DNA of 64,000 nt from Spyradocola sp034113365 (GTDB lineage: Bacteria > Bacillota > Clostridia > Christensenellales > UBA1750): the NCBI GenBank assembly GCA_034113365.1, contig JAXEXP010000039.1:1-64000 (forward strand). The letters are read 5' to 3'. The notes beneath the pieces were generated by a model that was not told where the DNA came from, did not search any database, and saw only the letters and a program-made list of their open reading frames with translations. Numbering within the stretch: position 1 is the stretch's first letter; each line of letters opens with the position of its first letter. The position numbers and the translations under genes were made by a program. Positions 59,372-64,000 of this stretch are shown in pieces.

Positions 59372-60430
59372 CTATGCCTCCAGCAGTTTTTCCCATGCCT
59401 CCAGGATTTTTGTCTCAGAGAATTGCTCTATGCCCAAAGTCGCGCTCTTCGACATTTGACAGCGCAGAGCATCGCTGTCCATCAGACGTATCAACTTTTC
59501 GGCCAGATCTTCTACGTCTGACGGAACCACTAAGAATCCGTTCACCCCGTTCTCGATGATATCCCTTGGCCCAGTCATAATGTCAAAACTGACCAGCGGC
59601 AAACCGTAGGATTTGGCTTCCAGCAACACCATGGGCAGCCCCTCCATATGAGAAGTCATCACCACCATGGCGGCTCTACGGTATTGGGACTCCATGTCCC
59701 GCACAGTTCCGGGCAGGAACATCTGCTGTTCCAGTCCGGCTTCCCGAATCAGGCGCTCCAGAGGTTCCCTTTCGGGACCTTCGCCGCAGATAACCCACTT
59801 CCATGCCGGACGGCTGGGCAGGATACGCTTCGCCGCTTCTATGGCGCGGTCATAGCCCTTGATGGGGAGCAGCGCGCCGGCGGACAGAATCATCCGGGAC
59901 GAGGCATCATACGAAAATTCATGGGGCTGCACCGGATTGGCGATGACATACACCGGAACCTTGGACGGGATGTGGGTCTCATAGTTTTCCTTGTCCTGCT
60001 CTGTCAGAACCACCATGGCGTCACTGTGCCGGGCGGCAAAGCGGCGAATATAGGGGAATATACGGGAGCCCCAGTTATTGAAATAATTGGCATGCTCCCA
60101 GGTGATGACCTTGGCTTTTGTGCCCCAGGCCGCGGGAATCCCATAGATACTCATCCCGGTGTCCACGTTGATTACACGATCAATCTGATGCTCGAGAAGA
60201 AAACGGTGAATCTGCCGGATCTGCAATAGAATGCCCAGTTTTCCGGCGGCAGGGGATAGCACGGTATGCAGAACTGAATCAGCCAGGCTAAAGAACACAT
60301 GATCTGCTTCTGATTTCAGGGTGACAACAAACACACGATGAGTTTCTGACAGAGCGTTGGCAATCATGGCAGTCATGCGCTCGGTTCCGCCCTTACGGGA
60401 CATATCTCCTTCAAGAAAGCAAATATTCAT
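59372..60430 (-). CDS. Glycosyltransferase family 4
   Basis: 352 residues. MNICFLEGDMSRKGGTERM at the N terminus, MILSAGALLPIKGYDRAIEA near 180, and HMEGLPMVLLEAKSYGLPL near 270-290 mark the two Rossmann domains and the nucleotide-sugar site. Related to capsule and exopolysaccharide galactosyl/glucosyl transferases; sugar not assignable. Confidence 0.87.
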   Translation of the reverse strand: MNICFLEGDMSRKGGTERMTAMIANALSETHRVFVVTLKSEADHVFFSLADSVLHTVLSPAAGKLGILLQIRQIHRFLLEHQIDRVINVDTGMSIYGIPAAWGTKAKVITWEHANYFNNWGSRIFPYIRRFAARHSDAMVVLTEQDKENYETHIPSKVPVYVIANPVQPHEFSYDASSRMILSAGALLPIKGYDRAIEAAKRILPSRPAWKWVICGEGPEREPLERLIREAGLEQQMFLPGTVRDMESQYRRAAMVVMTSHMEGLPMVLLEAKSYGLPLVSFDIMTGPRDIIENGVNGFLVVPSDVEDLAEKLIRLMDSDALRCQMSKSATLGIEQFSETKILEAWEKLLEA

Positions 60431-60444
60431 GGCGTAAATTTTCC

Positions 60445-61566
60445 TTATAAACAGTCCAGCATATTTTCCACAGCTTTTACTGTCTGCTCGCGGCTGAATG
60501 ATTTACCTCTTTCTTTGGCTTGCTCCCGGTAGTGCGCCAGCAAAGCAGGCTCGGAAAGCATCTTCTTCATACCCTGATAGATTCCTTCTTCGCTGTTTTC
60601 CACCACAAGACCGTATTCATCATGGTCTCCCAGCAGTTCTCGAGCCCCTGAACAGTCCGTACTGACAACCGGCGTTCCGACAATCAATGCTTCTGTGACA
60701 GCTGTAGAAAAGCCTTCCCGCCGAGAAGGGCAGACATATAAGTCGCAGCGGGACACATACTGGTAGGGATTATCCTGAAACCCCAATAGGAGAAAGCTGT
60801 TTTCCAAGCCATACTCATGAATTTTTGCTTCGAGGTATCTCGCTTCTTCACCAATACCGAGAATATAAATCTTATGGGGATATCCTTCACCCAGCAGCCG
60901 TTGATGTACATTCACAAGACGGTCAAAGCCCTTGGTTTTCATCAGTTTCGCCACGGAACAGACCCTGATCACAGACTCTTTATCTGGAAAGCGTATATCG
61001 TCAGGCGCAATCTTCGCAAGTGCTTTGATCTGCTCCGTTTCATTGGTGTTATACAATACATCAATAGGCGTATGTATGGGCAGATTCTGCAAGAAGCATG
61101 TTTTCACGTTGTTGGAAACCGCTACCAGCCGGTCAAATCGATCATAGTATTTTTGGGCTTCCTTCGGGCTTCGGAAGCCTCGGGAGGCAAGCGCAGGTGT
61201 ATTCAGCTCAATATGCAGCCAACCGACTTTTTTGACACCAGGCTTTGTGCAGCCAGCTACGATCCGCGCTGTCGGTCCTTCCAAATATGACACAACAGTA
61301 TCGTAATCCTCTTTCACAAAATACCGGTACAGTGCTTCCGGTGAAAAAAGTTTGATGAAATGCGAATTGCCTCGGAACTGCCATCTCCCTCCGGGAAGAT
61401 AATGAACATGAGGCTTCAGATATTGCCGGTTCACGCCCACGTCAAACAGCGTTTGGACCGTCACATCAAATCGATTGGAGTCTATGTTATTCACCAGATT
61501 AACCAATACCCGCTCCGCACCGCCATGAGCTAGATTGGGAATCAAGAAAAGAACTTTTTTACGCAT
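60445..61566 (-). CDS. Glycosyltransferase family 4
   Basis: 373 residues. VLFLIPNLAHGGAERVLVNL, IRVCSVAKLMKTKGFDRLVN and CPSRREGFSTAVTEALIVG give the GT-B architecture. The ATG at 61566 is chosen over an earlier one because GGAGGG lies 7 bases upstream. Overlaps the EpsG-like gene end by 8 bases. Confidence 0.87.
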   Translation of the reverse strand: MRKKVLFLIPNLAHGGAERVLVNLVNNIDSNRFDVTVQTLFDVGVNRQYLKPHVHYLPGGRWQFRGNSHFIKLFSPEALYRYFVKEDYDTVVSYLEGPTARIVAGCTKPGVKKVGWLHIELNTPALASRGFRSPKEAQKYYDRFDRLVAVSNNVKTCFLQNLPIHTPIDVLYNTNETEQIKALAKIAPDDIRFPDKESVIRVCSVAKLMKTKGFDRLVNVHQRLLGEGYPHKIYILGIGEEARYLEAKIHEYGLENSFLLLGFQDNPYQYVSRCDLYVCPSRREGFSTAVTEALIVGTPVVSTDCSGARELLGDHDEYGLVVENSEEGIYQGMKKMLSEPALLAHYREQAKERGKSFSREQTVKAVENMLDCL

Positions 61567-62665
61567 AAGTCCCTCCGAAGAGCCAGGAACGGTAAGGCAG
61601 CAAGTTGGAATCCGTATGCACAATGAGCCAGAAATACAGGAAATAGACAGCAACTACGCCAATGGTCATGAACCGCTTACTTTTGGGTTCAAAGCATTCC
61701 AGAATACGGGGCCAGAGAAGAATGTTATAAATCCCAAAGAACATGCAAAACCGAGCGAAAATCCAGTTCCTGGTGGCGATCATCATGAAACAGGCATTGA
61801 TGATGGACAGATTGACCAAAGTACCCGTGTCCTTGCCGGTATGCTTCACATGCGGCCACAATACAAGGGAAAAAAGCGGAGGGACTGCAGTTAGTCCAAA
61901 ACGCAGCACATTAGCGCCCAAGTCTGCCTGGGAAAGCGTCGTCTCATAATTGGAATACCTGCTGTTGGAAGAGATCAGGAATTCTATCAAATAGTCAGAA
62001 AAAAAATCAAAATTCAGATAGATAATCAGAAACACACTGACGAGCAGTACGGTAGCCCAGGAGCGTGGTTTGAAAAAACGGGCAAATAAGAACGCTACAA
62101 GGACAATCCATGCAGACGAATGAAATTGCATTGCGATCAAAGTCAACAGCAGCAACCATCCCCACTTCTTTTTTTCTATCAGGGGATAAGCCGCAAACAG
62201 GATCGCTGTTGCGACCATCTGCCTTGTGCCGTTGAACAAGTCGAAATAGTACATGCCTGCAATCAGCAGGAACACCGATACAGGAAAAGAAATGGAGCTT
62301 TTGTAGATTCCATAGACGATCAGGCCAACAGACAGAAACGCAGCCACAACAAATACTGGAATGTAGTCACCAAATAGATTGCTGCAGAATAGATTGAGTA
62401 CCCCCCAGAACGGCTCGTCCTCATTCAGAATTTGACTGTAGGTCTTGTCACGGGTCAGGGTAAAGATATCAATATAATTTCCATAATCTGTCCCGACCCC
62501 CTTGCGCCAGCCCACTACAATACCCAGGACGGCCACCAAAAGCAGACAGTATCCCGCTTGAATCCTGCGGGATCTGGGAGCAAGGGACCCTTGCTGTGGC
62601 TGAAGGGACTGTATCCGCAGACAAATCAATACGGAAAGCAGCATGACAGAGAGATATATCAGCAT
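61559..62665 (-). CDS. EpsG family polysaccharide polymerase-like protein
   Basis: 368 residues with about ten membrane segments. GWRKGVGTDYGNYIDIFTL near residue 50 and the phrase NGTRQMVATAILFAAYPLIE near 145 are the EpsG/Wzy-like motifs, with MQFHSSAWIVLVAFLF following. It would link repeat units outside the membrane. The start at 62665 has only a weak ribosome site; an ATG 26 codons earlier lies in the upstream gene and begins with a non-hydrophobic stretch. Confidence 0.82.
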   Translation of the reverse strand: MLIYLSVMLLSVLICLRIQSLQPQQGSLAPRSRRIQAGYCLLLVAVLGIVVGWRKGVGTDYGNYIDIFTLTRDKTYSQILNEDEPFWGVLNLFCSNLFGDYIPVFVVAAFLSVGLIVYGIYKSSISFPVSVFLLIAGMYYFDLFNGTRQMVATAILFAAYPLIEKKKWGWLLLLTLIAMQFHSSAWIVLVAFLFARFFKPRSWATVLLVSVFLIIYLNFDFFSDYLIEFLISSNSRYSNYETTLSQADLGANVLRFGLTAVPPLFSLVLWPHVKHTGKDTGTLVNLSIINACFMMIATRNWIFARFCMFFGIYNILLWPRILECFEPKSKRFMTIGVVAVYFLYFWLIVHTDSNLLPYRSWLFGGTYA

Positions 62666-62678
62666 GTGGTCGCATCCT

Positions 62679-63497
62679 TTAGACTGATGTTTTCTTCTTG
62701 TGGTGAAGCAGGAGATAAAGCCTCTTGGGAAGCAGCCCGACAAGAATTGGACGTAAAACCCAAATGTAGTTCCTCACTGGGAGCTGCAGCCGCTGAAACC
62801 CGGTCGCACGAACGTAGGCTTCGTTCAGACAGTATCTGAATTTCCTACGGTGATACGCGTTTTCATCATCCCGCATTTTGTACAATGGTGTTTGAAGATT
62901 GTAACCCTGGTATCCCAATTCATAGAGCCGAAACCAAAGATCGTAGTCCTCGGCCCGGAGCGTTCTTGGATTAGAGGAATAGCCATGTGCCGCGGCATAG
63001 GCCTCCGCCCGTACCATGCAGGGGGCATGGCAAAAGGGTGTCCCGGGTACAAAGTCCAGGGCCTCGGGGCGCTCTTTTACCGTGCCGGTTCCCCAGTCTC
63101 CATTATCATCAAAATAGACCATGGGACAGCTGACAATGGCATATTCGGGATGTGAATCTAAAAACGCCGCTTCTAATGCCAGCCGCTCTGGAAAAGAGAT
63201 ATCGTCTCCATCCATGCGGGCAATATACGCTCCGGTGGCCGCTGCAAGGCAGCTGTTCAGAGCATGATTCAGTCCCATGTTCTTCTCATTTCGCAACAAA
63301 ACCACTTTTTCTGGATAACGGTCACGATATCCGGCGGCAACTTGATAGGTCGCATCCACAGAACCGTCGTCGCAGAGAATCAGTTCCCAATTGGAGTAAG
63401 TTTGCTCCAGAATAGAATCAATGGCTGCGGGAAGCGTAGAGGCACAGTTATATATTCCCATGATGACCGATACTTTTTTATGAGTCACTGGGAGCAC
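62679..63497 (-). CDS. Glycosyltransferase family 2
   Basis: 272 residues. VSVIMGIYNCASTLPAAIDS, WELILCDDGSVDATYQVAAG, NMGLNHALNSCLAAATGAYI and ARMDGDDISFPERLALE (DGDD metal site near residue 98) identify a GT-A enzyme, close to those of rhamnosyl or N-acetylglucosaminyl transfer. Overlaps the acetyltransferase gene end by 20 bases. Confidence 0.9.
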   Translation of the reverse strand: MLPVTHKKVSVIMGIYNCASTLPAAIDSILEQTYSNWELILCDDGSVDATYQVAAGYRDRYPEKVVLLRNEKNMGLNHALNSCLAAATGAYIARMDGDDISFPERLALEAAFLDSHPEYAIVSCPMVYFDDNGDWGTGTVKERPEALDFVPGTPFCHAPCMVRAEAYAAAHGYSSNPRTLRAEDYDLWFRLYELGYQGYNLQTPLYKMRDDENAYHRRKFRYCLNEAYVRATGFQRLQLPVRNYIWVLRPILVGLLPKRLYLLLHHKKKTSV

Positions 63498-63996
63498 GCT
63501 CCTTCACAATGATGCTTGGTGCGCCAGCTAATACAAGAGCATGCTCCGGGATATCCTGCATGATCACACACCCTGCGCCGATTTTTGCATAACTGCCTAC
63601 CGTGACCTTGCCGACGATTTTTGTTCCGGCGCCAATTACAACATGGTCTCCAATTTCAGGTGCACCGTTATGTCCTTCGCCAATTGTTACTTGATGATAT
63701 ATACGGCAATCTTTTCCAATCACCGCATTATGCGAGACAATAATCCCGTTCAGCCCATGCGGAAGCTGAGGCGGTTCGGCGAAGGCTGCGCCGAAATTGC
63801 GGTGGGTTCCCATGGAGGCGTTGTGGAATGCATCCGCACGCTTGATGTAGTACAAGCGGAACAAATCGCCAATTTTGGATCCCCGGCTGGGATCTACAAC
63901 AATACTGCGGTATTTCCAATACTTTTTATGATTGTATTTCTGTACAATGCGACGAAAGAATGCTTCAAGCGGAGATAATTCAACACTGTTTCCCAT
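63478..63996 (-). CDS. Hexapeptide-repeat acetyltransferase (serine acetyltransferase-like), possibly incomplete at the window edge
   Basis: About 172 residues from the ATG at 63996. A helical N-terminal part leads to left-handed beta-helix repeats: GIIVSHNAVIGKDCRIYHQV, HVVIGAGTKIVGKVTVGSYA and IGAGCVIMQDIPEHALV. His in YHQVTIGEG lies where the catalytic His of CysE/WcaB-type enzymes is. O-acetylates a sugar or serine; here most likely a sugar of the surface glycan. The window ends 4 bases upstream, so an earlier start cannot be excluded. Confidence 0.8.
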   Translation of the reverse strand: MGNSVELSPLEAFFRRIVQKYNHKKYWKYRSIVVDPSRGSKIGDLFRLYYIKRADAFHNASMGTHRNFGAAFAEPPQLPHGLNGIIVSHNAVIGKDCRIYHQVTIGEGHNGAPEIGDHVVIGAGTKIVGKVTVGSYAKIGAGCVIMQDIPEHALVLAGAPSIIVKERAPSDS

Positions 63997-64000
63997 CAAA

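Overview
The window looks like chromosomal DNA around the replication origin of a high-GC, endospore-forming, low-rank-unknown member of the Clostridia (Bacillota). The basis is the conserved gene order rsmG–noc–parA–parB on one side and mnmG–mnmE–jag–yidC–yidD–rnpA–rpmH–oriC–dnaA–dnaN–recF on the other, a CotF-type coat protein, AGGAGG ribosome binding sites, and a gut-type glycan locus with two GH130 phosphorylases. The assignment to order or family is not possible from what I can see.

Layout. 1–6.3 kb: small metabolic genes (S51 peptidase, coat protein, nitroreductase, HAD phosphatase, rhamnose mutarotase), then a DUF2325 gene and the ferrous-iron uptake operon feoA–feoB–Cys-rich small protein; the DUF2325 gene and the feo operon share a GTTAG-N6-CTAAC palindrome at their promoters. 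6.3–19.8 kb: chromosome maintenance. A perfect parS site lies inside the terminator hairpin of parAB, and DnaA boxes cluster upstream of dnaA (one overlapping its start codon) and again downstream of recF (20.3–20.74 kb). Genes diverge from the origin as expected for bidirectional replication.

20.8–41.9 kb is accessory carbohydrate and signalling DNA: a GH130 pair (+) convergent with a GH36–GH2 operon (−), which together could degrade a galactosylated beta-mannan or manno-oligosaccharide by phosphorolysis; a small disordered protein and Cu/Zn SOD; a sugar-type ABC importer without ATPase followed by an orphan HlyD-like adaptor; a convergent GHKL/LytTR two-component system with a direct-repeat operator; a DUF4127/U32-like operon divergent from a sialidase-fold protein; a membrane protein of unknown function; and an SRAP/YedK protein. 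42.9–48.7 kb holds ktrB–ktrA–small gene–kdpD–kdpE, a potassium module with no Kdp ATPase genes in view. A short peptide deformylase follows at 49.3 kb.

50–64 kb is a surface-polysaccharide cluster, all on the minus strand and visibly richer in A/T than the rest, which suggests transfer: hexapeptide acetyltransferase, five or six glycosyltransferases, EpsG-like polymerase, beta-propeller glycosyltransferase-like protein, GNAT, LicD, and a Wzm/Wzt-type ABC exporter, ending in VanZ and pRiA4b ORF-3-like genes. Three intergenic regions (1.2–1.65, 23.3–23.8 and 42.2–42.85 kb) contain dispersed, heavily hairpin-forming repeats, including a 294-bp element present twice with conserved stems and variable loops. 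No tRNA, rRNA, CRISPR array or intact insertion sequence was recognised.
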